The notes under the pieces: generated by a model
Databases searched by the model: none
What the model saw: the letters and a program-made list of their open reading frames with translations, nothing else
What the model was told of the DNA's origin: nothing
Origin: Streptomyces sp. NBC_00335
GTDB taxonomy: Bacteria > Actinomycetota > Actinomycetes > Streptomycetales > Streptomycetaceae
Assembly: GCF_036127095.1 (NCBI RefSeq)
Contig: NZ_CP108006.1
Coordinates: 4,278,001-4,342,000 of the forward strand
Reading direction: 5' to 3'
DNA length: 64,000 bases
Shown: positions 8,617 through 18,656 of the stretch, piece by piece
Layout: each line of letters starts with the position of its first letter
How positions within the stretch are numbered: the stretch's first letter is position 1
Position numbers and translations under genes: made by a program

Positions 8617-9735
8617 TCAGCGACGCGACATGTAGATGTCGAGCGCCTTGTGCAGCAGCTTGTTGAGCGGGAAGTCCCACTCGCCGACGTACTCGACGGC
8701 CTCGCCGCCCGTGCCGACCTTGAACTGGATCAGCCCGAACAGGTGGTCGTTCTCGTCCAGGGTGTCACTGATGCCGCGCAGGTCGTAGACGCTTGCGCCG
8801 AGCGCGTAGGAGTCGCGCAGCATGCGCCACTGCATCGCGTTCGAGGGACGGACCTCGCGCTTGTGGTTGGCGGAGGCGCCGTACGAGTACCAGACGTGCT
8901 GGCCGACGGTGAGCATCGTGGCGGCGGCCAGCGGTTCCCCCTCGTGCGTGGCGATGTACAGCCGCATCCGGTTGGGGTCCTCGGAGTTGAGGGCCGTCCA
9001 CTGGCGCTGGAAGTAGCTGAGCGGGCGCGGGCGGAACTTGTCGCGCTCGGCCGTCACCTCGTACAGCTTCTGCCAGGTCGGCAGGTCCTCGTAGCCGCCC
9101 TGGACGACCTCGACGCCGGCCTTCTCGGCCTTCTTGATGTTGCGGCGCCACAGCTGGTTGAAGCCCTTGAGGACGTCGTCCAGCGAGCGGTTGGCCAGCG
9201 GTACCTGGAAGACGTACCGGGGCTGGACGTCGCCGAAGCCGGCGCCGCCGTCCTCGGCCTGCTGCCAGCCCATCCGGCGCAGCTTGTCGGAGACTTCGAA
9301 GGCGCGGGGCTCGATGACGGAGGCCTCCACGTCGCGCAGGCGCTTGACCTCCGGGTCCTGGATGCCGGCCTTGATGGCGGTCGAGTTCCACCGGCGGATG
9401 ACGACGGGCGGGCCCATCTTCACGGTGAAGGCGCCCTGCTGCTTGAGGTGCGCCAGCATCGGCTGGAGCCACTCTTCGAGGTTGGGGGCGTACCAGTTGA
9501 TGACCGGGCCCTCGGGGAGGTACGCGAGGTACCGCTTCACCTTGGGCAGCTGTCGGTACAACACGAGTGCGGCGCCGACGAGTTCGCCGGACTGGTCGAA
9601 CCATCCGAGGTTCTCGGAGCGCCACTCGTTCTTCACGTCGGCCCACGCCGGGACCTGGCAGTGGCTAGCCGAGGGCAGGCTCTGGAGGTAGCCCAGGTGC
9701 TGCTCTCGGCTGATGGTCCTCAGGGACAGGCTCAT
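8617..9735 (-). CDS. femX: FemX-like lipid II aminoacyltransferase
   Basis: A 372-residue FemABX family protein with two GNAT-like lobes. The protein reads through SLRTISREQHL at the start and ends with the typical KFKVGTGG-like segment (FKVGTGGEAVEYVGEWDFPLN). In Streptomyces, FemX adds the first glycine of the peptidoglycan cross-bridge to lipid II from Gly-tRNA, and is essential or nearly so. A GGAG element precedes the ATG. The downstream gene is an alanine-racemase-like protein, consistent with a precursor-synthesis unit. The family assignment is strong; that this copy is FemX itself, rather than the VanK-type paralogue of vancomycin-resistant strains, is inferred from its conserved location near rpsF. 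Confidence 0.85.
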   Translation of the reverse strand: MSLSLRTISREQHLGYLQSLPSASHCQVPAWADVKNEWRSENLGWFDQSGELVGAALVLYRQLPKVKRYLAYLPEGPVINWYAPNLEEWLQPMLAHLKQQGAFTVKMGPPVVIRRWNSTAIKAGIQDPEVKRLRDVEASVIEPRAFEVSDKLRRMGWQQAEDGGAGFGDVQPRYVFQVPLANRSLDDVLKGFNQLWRRNIKKAEKAGVEVVQGGYEDLPTWQKLYEVTAERDKFRPRPLSYFQRQWTALNSEDPNRMRLYIATHEGEPLAAATMLTVGQHVWYSYGASANHKREVRPSNAMQWRMLRDSYALGASVYDLRGISDTLDENDHLFGLIQFKVGTGGEAVEYVGEWDFPLNKLLHKALDIYMSRR

Positions 9736-9864
9736 GCGGGGCGTCTCCTCGGCGGCTTCGCTGGCTATGGCGCGAAGCCTACTGCGACGGGGGCGCCACC
9801 CATCTGGGGGACAGGCCGTGCCTGGGCCGGTGGGAGGCCGGCGCCCCGTCGCGGAGGCACCCGG

Positions 9865-10176
9865 TCAGCCCAGCCAGCCGCCGAAGAGACCGCCGTGCGC
9901 CATGCCGAGGAAGAAGCCGATGGCCGAGGCTCCGAGGCCGATGATCAGTGCCGTGCGCTCGCGTGTCGTGGCGGAGATGAACTGGCCGTAGAGCCCGGTG
10001 GCGATCCCGATCAGCCCGGTCCACGAGCTGAGCAGGTGCAGATGGTGGAAGAAGGCCGTGACGAACGCCACGGCGCCGAGGACCAGAGTGACCGCCACCA
10101 GAGTGTCCTGGAGCGGATGGGGCTTGCCGTCGGTCGCGAAGAGCGAGATGGACTGGCGTTGCATTGCCTGTGCCAT
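9865..10176 (-). CDS. Small membrane protein of unknown function
   Basis: A 103-residue protein with three hydrophobic segments (about 26-45, 50-68 and 78-98) and a short polar N-terminus ([13 protein letters not shown]). An AGGAGGTG ribosome-binding site lies eight bases before the ATG. It is divergent from rpsF and sits upstream of femX on the same strand, but 128 bases separate them. I recognise no functional motif; the protein is widely conserved at this position in Streptomyces as far as I know. Confidence 0.75.
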   Translation of the reverse strand: MAQAMQRQSISLFATDGKPHPLQDTLVAVTLVLGAVAFVTAFFHHLHLLSSWTGLIGIATGLYGQFISATTRERTALIIGLGASAIGFFLGMAHGGLFGGWLG

Positions 10177-10426
10177 GGGAAGGCACCTCCTGGCTGCAGC
10201 AGAGCGGTGCTGCGGGCCGCCTCCGGCAGGGGCCGGGGGCTTAGCACCGAGAACACCCGATGCATACAGATTGTGGCCTCCTGGTGCCGGATTTCAACCG
10301 GAAGGAGTCGAGGAGGTAGTCTGTACAGCTGCGCGGTGTCTGCTCTGCAGATGCCGTGCGCACGCATCACGACCCTCCTGCCACGGAACGACCGTGGCCG
10401 CTGAGTCCAAAGGAGGTGGGTTCCAC
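10177..10426 (+). promoter_or_regulatory. rpsF leader region, possible S6:S18 autoregulatory structure
   Basis: The 250 bases between the small membrane gene and rpsF include a perfect six-pair hairpin with a five-base loop at 10381-10397 (CCACGG/CCGTGG), just ahead of the AAAGGAGGTGGG ribosome-binding site (10409-10420). Leaders of rpsF in many bacteria bind the S6:S18 complex through a stem with a CCG element. This hairpin is in the right place, but I cannot confirm the motif without a covariance model. Confidence 0.4.
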
Positions 10427-10717
10427 ATGCGTCACTACGAAGTGATGGTCATCCTCGACCCCGATCTCGAGGAGCGCGCTGTCTCCCCGCTGATCGAGAA
10501 CTTCCTTTCTGTCGTCCGTGAGGGCAACGGAAAGGTCGAGAAGGTCGACACCTGGGGCCGTCGTCGTCTCGCTTACGAGATCAAGAAGAAGCCCGAGGGC
10601 ATCTACTCGGTCATCGACCTTCAGGCCGAGCCTGCGGTCGTCAAGGAGCTTGACCGACAGCTGAACCTGAACGAGTCGGTTCTCCGGACCAAGGTCCTCC
10701 GCCCCGAGACCCACTGA
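10427..10717 (+). CDS. rpsF: 30S ribosomal protein S6
   Basis: A 96-residue protein beginning [16 protein letters not shown], the conserved S6 start, with the central [17 protein letters not shown] segment. S6 pairs with S18 on the platform of the 30S subunit. The ATG at 10427 has an excellent AAAGGAGGT six to eight bases upstream; the longer open frame upstream is non-coding leader. It is first in the rpsF-ssb-rpsR-rplI operon. Confidence 0.98.
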   Translation: MRHYEVMVILDPDLEERAVSPLIENFLSVVREGNGKVEKVDTWGRRRLAYEIKKKPEGIYSVIDLQAEPAVVKELDRQLNLNESVLRTKVLRPETH

Positions 10718-10789
10718 ACTTCGGTTCAGCGGTAATCGGGACCGAGTAGCACAGCAGCCCAGCAGCAATCCCCGCCGAGAGGTTCATCC

Positions 10790-11398
10790 ATGGCAGGCGA
10801 GACCGTCATCACGGTCGTCGGCAATCTCGTCGACGACCCCGAGCTGCGCTTCACCCCCTCGGGTGCGGCGGTCGCGAAGTTCCGTGTCGCGTCCACTCCC
10901 CGCACCTTCGACAAGCAGACCAATGAGTGGAAGGACGGCGAAAGCCTGTTCCTGACCTGCTCGGTCTGGCGTCAGGCGGCGGAAAACGTCGCCGAGTCCC
11001 TTCAGCGGGGCATGCGCGTCATCGTGCAGGGCCGGCTGAAGCAGCGGTCCTACGAGGACCGTGAGGGTGTCAAGCGCACGGTCTACGAGCTGGACGTCGA
11101 GGAAGTCGGCCCCAGCTTGAAGAACGCCACGTCCAAGGTCACCAAGACCACTGGTCGCGGTGGTCAGGGTGGATACGGCGGCGGTGGCGGCGGTCAGCAG
11201 CAGCAGGGCGGCGGCGGTGGCAACTGGGGCGGAGCCCCCAGTGGCGGCGCTGCTCCCCAGGGCGGCGGAGGTCCCTCCGACGACCCCTGGGCGTCCAGTG
11301 CGCCGGCCGGCGGCCAGCAGCAGGGCGGCGGCGGTGGCGGTTGGGGCGGAAGCTCCGGCGGCTCCGGCGGTGGCTACTCGGACGAGCCGCCCTTCTAG
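10790..11398 (+). CDS. ssb: Single-stranded DNA-binding protein
   Basis: A 202-residue SSB. The OB fold covers about residues 1-112 ([18 protein letters not shown] at the start). A Gly/Gln-rich linker of roughly 75 residues follows, and the C-terminal tip DEPPF recruits replication and repair partners. It lies between rpsF and rpsR as in most bacteria and next to the dnaB region. Streptomyces often carries a second paralogue elsewhere; this one is the operon-encoded essential copy by location. Confidence 0.97.
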   Translation: MAGETVITVVGNLVDDPELRFTPSGAAVAKFRVASTPRTFDKQTNEWKDGESLFLTCSVWRQAAENVAESLQRGMRVIVQGRLKQRSYEDREGVKRTVYELDVEEVGPSLKNATSKVTKTTGRGGQGGYGGGGGGQQQQGGGGGNWGGAPSGGAAPQGGGGPSDDPWASSAPAGGQQQGGGGGGWGGSSGGSGGGYSDEPPF

Positions 11399-11441
11399 GG
11401 CAGCTCGCACCCCCACTTCTTGATTTCACAGGAGAGACACA

Positions 11442-11678
11442 ATGGCGAAGCCGCCTGTGCGCAAGCCTAAGAAGAAGGTCTGCGCGTTCTGCAAGGACAA
11501 GACCGCGTACGTGGACTACAAGGACACGAACATGCTGCGGAAGTTCATTTCCGACCGTGGCAAGATCCGTGCCCGCCGCGTCACCGGCAACTGCACGCAG
11601 CACCAGCGTGACGTCGCCACGGCTGTGAAGAACAGCCGTGAGATGGCACTGCTGCCCTACACGTCCACCGCGCGATAA
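11442..11678 (+). CDS. rpsR: 30S ribosomal protein S18 (zinc-binding C+ form)
   Basis: A 78-residue S18. It carries CAFC near the N-terminus and a downstream Cys-x2-His (GNCTQH), the C+ zinc-ribbon ligands; zinc-free C- paralogues lack these. Actinobacteria often keep a zinc-independent duplicate under Zur control elsewhere, so this is probably the zinc-replete version. It partners S6, encoded two genes upstream. A GGAGAGAC element precedes the ATG. Confidence 0.97.
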   Translation: MAKPPVRKPKKKVCAFCKDKTAYVDYKDTNMLRKFISDRGKIRARRVTGNCTQHQRDVATAVKNSREMALLPYTSTAR

Positions 11679-11696
11679 GGAAAGGGTGACCGAATA

Positions 11697-12143
11697 ATGA
11701 AGATCATCCTGACCCACGAGGTCTCTGGCCTCGGCACCGCCGGCGACGTCGTCGACGTCAAGGACGGCTACGCCCGCAACTACCTGGTCCCGCGTGGTTT
11801 CGCGATCCGCTGGACCAAGGGTGGCGAGAAGGACGTGGCGCAGATCCGCCGCGCCCGCAAGATCCACGAGATCGCGACGATCGAGCAGGCCAACGAGTTC
11901 AAGGCCAAGCTCGAGAACGTCAAGGTCCGTCTGGCCACCCGCGCGGGTGACGCCGGTCGTCTCTTCGGTTCCGTCACGCCCTCCGACATCGCCACGGCGA
12001 TCGAGGCGTCCGGTGGCCCGAAGGTCGACAAGCGCCGCGTGGAGCTGGGCTCCCCGATCAAGACCCTCGGCTCGTACCAGGTCTCCGTGCGTCTGCACGC
12101 TGACGTGGCCGCGACCGTCGGCATCGAGGTCGTCGCCGCCTAA
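11697..12143 (+). CDS. rplI: 50S ribosomal protein L9
   Basis: A 148-residue L9 starting [19 protein letters not shown], with the conserved N-terminal domain, connecting helix (about 40-75) and C-terminal domain. It binds 23S rRNA near the L1 stalk. It is the last gene of the rpsF operon, 18 bases after rpsR with an AAGG ribosome-binding element, and is followed at once by a strong terminator. Confidence 0.98.
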   Translation: MKIILTHEVSGLGTAGDVVDVKDGYARNYLVPRGFAIRWTKGGEKDVAQIRRARKIHEIATIEQANEFKAKLENVKVRLATRAGDAGRLFGSVTPSDIATAIEASGGPKVDKRRVELGSPIKTLGSYQVSVRLHADVAATVGIEVVAA

Positions 12144-12155
12144 GGGCTGCGCATG

Positions 12156-12187
12156 AAGGGCCGCACCCCTCTGGGGGTGCGGCCCTT
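12156..12187 (+). terminator. Terminator of the rpsF-ssb-rpsR-rplI operon
   Basis: A 14-bp perfect stem with a TCTG loop, followed by TTCGTTG, begins 13 bases after the rplI stop. Confidence 0.88.
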
Positions 12188-12194
12188 CTTCGTT

Positions 12195-12208
12195 GTTTCA
12201 CGTGAAAC
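12195..12208. other. parS site 2
   Basis: Exact GTTTCACGTGAAAC in the convergent intergenic region between rplI and the MATE gene, eight bases after the operon terminator. Confidence 0.95.
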
Positions 12209-12229
12209 ACGGGCTCGTTCGCCGGCTCT

Positions 12230-12243
12230 GTTTCACGTGAAAC
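12230..12243. other. parS site 3
   Basis: Exact GTTTCACGTGAAAC, 35 bases centre-to-centre from parS 2, forming a pair between convergent genes. Confidence 0.95.
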
Positions 12244-12286
12244 ATTGCTCCAGGGCTGCTGCAGGCCTGGAGCGGGCTGCCTCGGT

Positions 12287-13624
12287 TTACCGGGTGGCTC
12301 CGGCGACCAGCCAGCGGCCCGAGCGGGCGCGCAGCTGGAGGGTGACCATCCGGACCAGCATCATCAGGGTCATGGCGCACCAGAGGGCCGTCAGCCCGCC
12401 GCCCAGGGCCGGTACGAGCAGGGCGGCAGGGGTGAAGACGGCGAGGGTCAGCAGCATGGCCCACGCCAGGTAGCGGCCGTCGCCCGCGCCCATCAGGACG
12501 CCGTCGAGGATGAAGACGATGCCGGAGACGGGCTGCGAGACAGCCACCACGAGCAGAGCCGGCAGCAGGGCGTCTTCGACGGCGGGATCGCTCGTGAAGA
12601 GCGGGATGAACACCGGGCGGGCCGCGATGACGAGGAGCCCCAGAACGATGCCGGAGCCGATCCCCCACTGCACCATGCGGCGGCAGACGGCCTTGGCGCC
12701 GTCGGTGTCGCCCGCGCCGAGGTAGCGGCCGATGATGGCCTGCCCGGCGATCGCGATCGCGTCGAGGGCGAAGGCGAGCAGGCTCCACAGGGAGAGCAGG
12801 ATCTGGTGGGCCGCGATATCGGCGTCCCCGAGGCGTGCGGCCACGGCGGTCGCGATCAGCAGGACCGCCCGCAGGGACAGGGTGCGGACCAGCAGGGGCG
12901 CACCGGCCTGCGCGCAGGCCCGGATGCCCTCGGCGTCGGGCCTGAGGGAGGCGCCGTGCCTGCGGGCGCCCCGGACGACCACGACCAGGTAGGCGGCGGC
13001 CATGGCGCACTGGGCGATGACCGTGCCCCAGGCGGAGCCGGCGATGCCGAGGCCGGCCCCGTACACGAGGGCGACGTTCAGGGCTCCGTTGAGGGCGAAG
13101 CCGCCGATCGCGACGTAGAGCGGGGTCCGGGTGTCCTGGAGGCCGCGGATGACGCCGGTGGCGGCGAGGACCACGAGCATCGCGGGGATGCCGAGGGCGG
13201 AGATCCGCAGGTAGGTGATCGCGTACGGGGCGACGGTGTCGGAGGCCCCGAAGAAGGAGACCAGGGTGGGCGCCGTGGGCAGGACGACCGCGACGACGGC
13301 CGCGCCGAGGAGCAGGGCGAGCCAGATGCCGTCCATGCCCTGCCGGATGGCGGCCTGGAGGTCGCCCGCGCCGACCCGGCGGGCCACGGCCGCGGTGGTG
13401 GCGTAGGCGAGGAAGACGAAGATGCTCACGGCGGTGGTGAGCAGTGCGGCCGCGATGCCGAGACCGGCCAGTTGAGGTGTGCCGAGGTGGCCCACGATGG
13501 CGCTGTCGGCCATCACGAAGAGGGGTTCGGCGACGAGGGCGCCGAAGGCGGGGACGGCGAGTGCGAGGATCTCGCGGTCGTGCCGTCTCGGGGCAGCCTT
13601 CGGTGCGGTGGGGGCCTGTCTCAT
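12287..13624 (-). CDS. MATE family efflux transporter
   Basis: A 445-residue membrane protein with about 12 helices in two related halves, close to the DinF/MATE family that exports cationic drugs or metabolites using Na+ or H+. The N-terminal half (EILALAVPAFGALVAEPLF) and the second-half repeat (VRTLSLRAVLLIATAVAARLG) show the internal duplication. It starts inside the DnaA-box-containing dnaB upstream region and is read away from it. Substrate unknown. Confidence 0.88.
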   Translation of the reverse strand: MRQAPTAPKAAPRRHDREILALAVPAFGALVAEPLFVMADSAIVGHLGTPQLAGLGIAAALLTTAVSIFVFLAYATTAAVARRVGAGDLQAAIRQGMDGIWLALLLGAAVVAVVLPTAPTLVSFFGASDTVAPYAITYLRISALGIPAMLVVLAATGVIRGLQDTRTPLYVAIGGFALNGALNVALVYGAGLGIAGSAWGTVIAQCAMAAAYLVVVVRGARRHGASLRPDAEGIRACAQAGAPLLVRTLSLRAVLLIATAVAARLGDADIAAHQILLSLWSLLAFALDAIAIAGQAIIGRYLGAGDTDGAKAVCRRMVQWGIGSGIVLGLLVIAARPVFIPLFTSDPAVEDALLPALLVVAVSQPVSGIVFILDGVLMGAGDGRYLAWAMLLTLAVFTPAALLVPALGGGLTALWCAMTLMMLVRMVTLQLRARSGRWLVAGATR

Positions 13625-14058
13625 GTGCTCAATCTAATCTTCCACAGGTAATAGACGCAAGGGCTCTTGGATCCTTACCGCTGCGCCGATTCGAGCGTTC
13701 GTCCCACCCCGTTGGAGGCGATCTTGAGACAGTGGCGAAGATTTTTCTCCACCACGGTCGGTGGAGGGGGAAAGGCCAGGTCAAATGGGGTAGGTGGGTG
13801 GGGCAGGTGATTTTGTCCACAGCACTGTCCCCCGGTCCGTGCACAGCTTCCGGGGAGTTACCCACAGCATTGGCGCCGTCATCCACACCTCATCCACACA
13901 GCCTGTGGATAACAAGATTGGCTGACGTCGCTCCCGGGCCTACCTTGGTTCGATGTCCGACTCGCCGAGAGCCGATTCGGGTGCCCCAAATGTCAGAGCC
14001 GTGTCGTAGAAAGAGTGACACGGCAAGGTCCGCGTTGCGGACGGGAGGAGGCGGCCCG
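13625..14058. promoter_or_regulatory. dnaB upstream region with a DnaA-box cluster
   Basis: This 434-bp divergent region carries no gene. Between 13813 and 13912 lie five DnaA-box-like 9-mers: TTGTCCACA (13813), TTACCCACA (13858), TCATCCACA (13879 and 13890) and TGTGGATAA, the reverse of TTATCCACA (13904). The first is a perfect Streptomyces box and the last a perfect classical box. A GGGAGGAGG ribosome-binding site ends the region. DnaA-titrating or dnaB-regulating function is inferred. Confidence 0.7.
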
Positions 14059-15540
<1,482 letters not shown>

Positions 15541-15550
15541 CATCCGCAGC

Positions 15551-16936
15551 ATGGATGCCGCATTGGAAGATCATGTCCTCCTGCCCGCGACCCGGCGTGC
15601 GCTGAACCACCGGATCGCGGTCGCGCAGCGCGAAGGCCGGACCCCGTCGCTGGTGGCGGCCGTGGTGCGGGACGGCGAGGTGGTCTGGGAGGGGTCCCGG
15701 ACCATGGTCGAGGGGCACGGCCCCGACGGAAACGTGCAGTACCGGATCGGGTCGATCACCAAGACGTTCACCGCCGTGCTGGTGATGCGGCTTCGGGACG
15801 AGGGCCTGCTGGAACTGGGCGACCCCATCGAGAAGTTCATCCCGGGTACGGGAGTCGGCGAGGTGACGGTGGGGCAACTGCTGTCCCACACCTCCGGACT
15901 GGCGGCGGAGACGCCCGGCGAGTGGTGGGAGCGCACGGCCGGCACGCTGCGACCGGAGCTCTCGGACGTCCTGGGCGAGCGCCCCTTCCGCTTCGAGCCC
16001 GGTCGGCGCCACCACTACTCCAACCCGGGCTACACCCTGCTGGGTTCGCTCGTCGAGGCCGTCCGCGCGAGGCCCTGGGAGGAAGCGCTCCGCGTCGAGG
16101 TGCTGGAGCCGCTGGGGCTGGCGCGCACGACGGCGCAGCCGGTGGCCCCGCACGCCGGCGGCTGGGCGGTGCACCCGTGGGCGGACGTGATGATGCCCGA
16201 ACCCCTGGAGGACCTGGGGCTCATGGCCCCGGCCGGCCAGCTGTGGTCCACCACCGGCGATCTGGCGAAGTTCGCCGCCTTCCTCGTACGGGGCGACGCG
16301 CGCGTGCTGAGCGCCGAGTCCGTACGGGAGATGCGGACCTCGGCCACTCCCCCGGAGCCGGGCATCGCCGAGCTGGGATACGGGCTCGGGGTGCAGTTGA
16401 CGCAGAGCGGCGGGCGCCGGCTCGCGGGCCACTCCGGCTCGCTGCCCGGCTTCCTCGCGGGCCTGTGGCTGAGCGAGGCGGACGACGTGGCGGCGGTGGC
16501 TCTGGCCAACTGCACTTCGGGGCCGGCGATTTCCACACTGGCGGCCGACCTGGTGGCCATCGTCGCCGAGGCCGAGCCGCGGATCCCCGAGCCGTGGCGG
16601 CCGCTCCGGGAGGCCGATTCCGTCGCGCTGGAGCTGTGCGGCCCTTGGTACTGGGGCACGGCGGCCCAGGCCGTACGGCTGACCTACGACGGATTCCTGG
16701 AACTGGGCCCGGTGAGCGGCACCGGCCGGACCGCCCGGTTCCGGCCGGAGCCGGACGGCAGCTGGACCGGGCTCGGCGGCTACTACGCGGGTGAGTCGCT
16801 GCGGGCCGTGCGTCGGCCGGACGGATCGGTGAGCCACCTCGACCTCGCCTCGTTCGTGTTCACCCGGGAGCCCTACGACCCGGATTCCCCGGTGCCCGGC
16901 GGGGTCGACCCGCAGGGCTGGCGGGGCATCGGCTAG
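15551..16936 (+). CDS. Serine hydrolase, beta-lactamase class C/esterase family
   Basis: A 461-residue protein of the class C beta-lactamase/DD-peptidase/esterase superfamily. SxxK is Ser68-Ile-Thr-Lys71, motif two is YSNPGY near residue 156, and HSGS near 293 replaces the KTG box. No signal peptide is evident, so it is probably cytoplasmic and more likely an esterase or D-aminopeptidase than a secreted lactamase. The last 120 residues form a separate beta-rich domain (YDGFLELGPVSGTGRTARFRP). It starts 10 bases after dnaB but is not functionally connected. Confidence 0.85.
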   Translation: MDAALEDHVLLPATRRALNHRIAVAQREGRTPSLVAAVVRDGEVVWEGSRTMVEGHGPDGNVQYRIGSITKTFTAVLVMRLRDEGLLELGDPIEKFIPGTGVGEVTVGQLLSHTSGLAAETPGEWWERTAGTLRPELSDVLGERPFRFEPGRRHHYSNPGYTLLGSLVEAVRARPWEEALRVEVLEPLGLARTTAQPVAPHAGGWAVHPWADVMMPEPLEDLGLMAPAGQLWSTTGDLAKFAAFLVRGDARVLSAESVREMRTSATPPEPGIAELGYGLGVQLTQSGGRRLAGHSGSLPGFLAGLWLSEADDVAAVALANCTSGPAISTLAADLVAIVAEAEPRIPEPWRPLREADSVALELCGPWYWGTAAQAVRLTYDGFLELGPVSGTGRTARFRPEPDGSWTGLGGYYAGESLRAVRRPDGSVSHLDLASFVFTREPYDPDSPVPGGVDPQGWRGIG

Positions 16937-16945
16937 CGGGCCGCT

Positions 16946-18121
16946 TCACCCCGCTGTGAGTTCACGCTCCAGTGGGGTGCGGAAGCGCGGAGTGACGCGG
17001 GCCTCCCCCAGCCAGGCGGCGAGCCGGGCGGCCTCGGCAGCGACGGCCTTCCCGGCTTCGCTGCCCGGGTCGCCCAGCAGCCGGTGGACGATCTCGCCGT
17101 CGCCGCGCTGGGCCCAGCCGCCGACGATCTCTCCGTTCCACCACACGGTGGGGCCGATGTTGCCGGAGCGGTCGAAGAGGGGCGGCCGGTGGGCGGGGTC
17201 GAGGTGGAAGCCCCGGTCCACCCAGCCCATTGCGCTCGGGTCCAGGGCGGGCAGCAGGGCGACCCAGGGCTCCGGCTCGGGTTCGGGCCCGGTGTCCCCT
17301 GGGCAGACGAGCGCGGTGGCGCCGTCCTCGAGCCGGACCTCGTCGGGGCCGACGACTGCGAGGGCCTTGCGGACCTCGGTGAGGGTCCAGCCCGTCCACC
17401 ACTTGAGGTCGGCCTCGGTGGCCGGACCGTAGGCGTGCAGCCACCGGCGGGCGATCTCGGCGCGCGCCTCGGCCGCTGGTACGGCCGGCCACGGCTCCGT
17501 GTGGGTCCAGCGGTACTGGCTGGAGGTCCACGATCCACGGGGCCGGTCCCGGCGGATCCGGCCGTCGGCGGCCAGCAGGCGGATGACACGGGTGGCGACC
17601 CCGGTCTCGGTCTCGTAGTTCTTGCCCCGGCCGTAGACGAACTTCCGGCGCAGGGCGGGGACGGCCGTGGACAGCTGGCTGCCGCTGGAGGGGCCGTGCG
17701 CGTCGAGCGCGTCCAGCACGGCGCCCTCCACCTGGGCCAGCCAGTCCGCGTCGAGGCCCTGACCGTCCTCGTCGAGGTGCTTGAGGAAGGTACGGCGCTC
17801 CTTCACGGCGATGCCGCGGGCGGTGGAGGCATCGACGTAGGGGGCGAGTCCGGTGGAGACGGCGAAGAGCGTGTTGCGCATGCTGAGCAGCCGTACGAGG
17901 GTCACGTCCTCGTACAGGGCCTGCTCGATCGCGGCGGGCGCGCCTTCGCGCAGCCTGGCGCGAGCGGAGAGGAAGACGGTCGCGGCATCGGTGGCGTGCA
18001 GGGCGACGACGCAGTCCGCGGCCTCGGACACGGTGGCGCCGTGCGCCGACGGGGCCAGGCGGTGCCTGCGGCCGAGGCGCCGGCGGCGCTCCGAGGTGGT
18101 GATGCGGGGGAAGCTGCTCAT
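16946..18121 (-). CDS. Winged-helix DNA-binding protein (HTH_42/AlkZ-like fold)
   Basis: A 391-residue protein with the layout of the HTH_42 family, which includes the interstrand-crosslink glycosylase AlkZ and related AlkX/YcaQ enzymes. Those enzymes use a QxQ or QxD motif near the N-terminus. Here the corresponding stretch reads ALHATD, so glycosylase chemistry is not supported by sequence. RRWLHAYGPATEADLKWWTGW and WVALLPALDPSAMGW are typical of the family. The start at MSSFPRITTSERRRR excludes an upstream frame through the GNAT gene. It converges with the serine hydrolase. Confidence 0.78.
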   Translation of the reverse strand: MSSFPRITTSERRRRLGRRHRLAPSAHGATVSEAADCVVALHATDAATVFLSARARLREGAPAAIEQALYEDVTLVRLLSMRNTLFAVSTGLAPYVDASTARGIAVKERRTFLKHLDEDGQGLDADWLAQVEGAVLDALDAHGPSSGSQLSTAVPALRRKFVYGRGKNYETETGVATRVIRLLAADGRIRRDRPRGSWTSSQYRWTHTEPWPAVPAAEARAEIARRWLHAYGPATEADLKWWTGWTLTEVRKALAVVGPDEVRLEDGATALVCPGDTGPEPEPEPWVALLPALDPSAMGWVDRGFHLDPAHRPPLFDRSGNIGPTVWWNGEIVGGWAQRGDGEIVHRLLGDPGSEAGKAVAAEAARLAAWLGEARVTPRFRTPLERELTAG

Positions 18122-18174
18122 CTTCCCGATCGTAGGCCGGGCGCCCGAGAGCGGCCCGGCCCACGCACGGGGTC

Positions 18175-18639
18175 TCAGAGCTGGAGCTTGAATCCGACGT
18201 GGGAAGCGGTGAACCCGAGCCGTTCGTAGAAGCGGTGGGCGTCGGTGCGGGTCACGTCCGAGGTGAGCTGGACGAGTTGGCAGTTCTCGGCACGGGACTG
18301 TTCGATCGCCCATTCGATGAACCGGGTACCCAGGCCGCTGCCGCGTTCCTCGGCGTGGATCCGTACGCCCTCGATGATCGAACGGGTGCTCCCCTTGCGG
18401 GAGAGCCCGGGGACGATCGTCAGCTGGAGGGTGCCGACGACGCGGCCCGCGCGGACGGCGACGACCACGTGCTGGTGGGGGTCCTCCAAGAGCCGCTTGA
18501 GGGCTGCCGCGTAGGGGGTGAGATCGTCCGTGGATTCCCGGGTGGCGCCGAGCGGGTCGTCCGCGAGCATCGCGACGATCGCGGGCAGATCCCCCTCGGT
18601 GGCGGGACGGATGATCAGACCGGAGTTGGTGTCGGTCAT
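18175..18639 (-). CDS. GNAT family N-acetyltransferase
   Basis: A 154-residue single-domain GNAT. The acetyl-CoA pyrophosphate loop is ERGSGLGTRF, and the C-terminal HRFYERLGFTASHVGFKL is typical. Substrate unknown; small GNATs of this kind acetylate amino groups of small molecules or proteins. GAGGAG precedes the ATG by about eight bases. It lies 17 bases downstream of a second, larger GNAT on the same strand, a likely two-gene unit. Confidence 0.87.
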   Translation of the reverse strand: MTDTNSGLIIRPATEGDLPAIVAMLADDPLGATRESTDDLTPYAAALKRLLEDPHQHVVVAVRAGRVVGTLQLTIVPGLSRKGSTRSIIEGVRIHAEERGSGLGTRFIEWAIEQSRAENCQLVQLTSDVTRTDAHRFYERLGFTASHVGFKLQL

Positions 18640-18656
18640 GGTCGGGTGCTCCTCGC

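Noticed and set aside
10784..12098. Open frames antisense to ssb and rplI
   Set aside because: They overlap well-supported operon genes and have no domain of their own.
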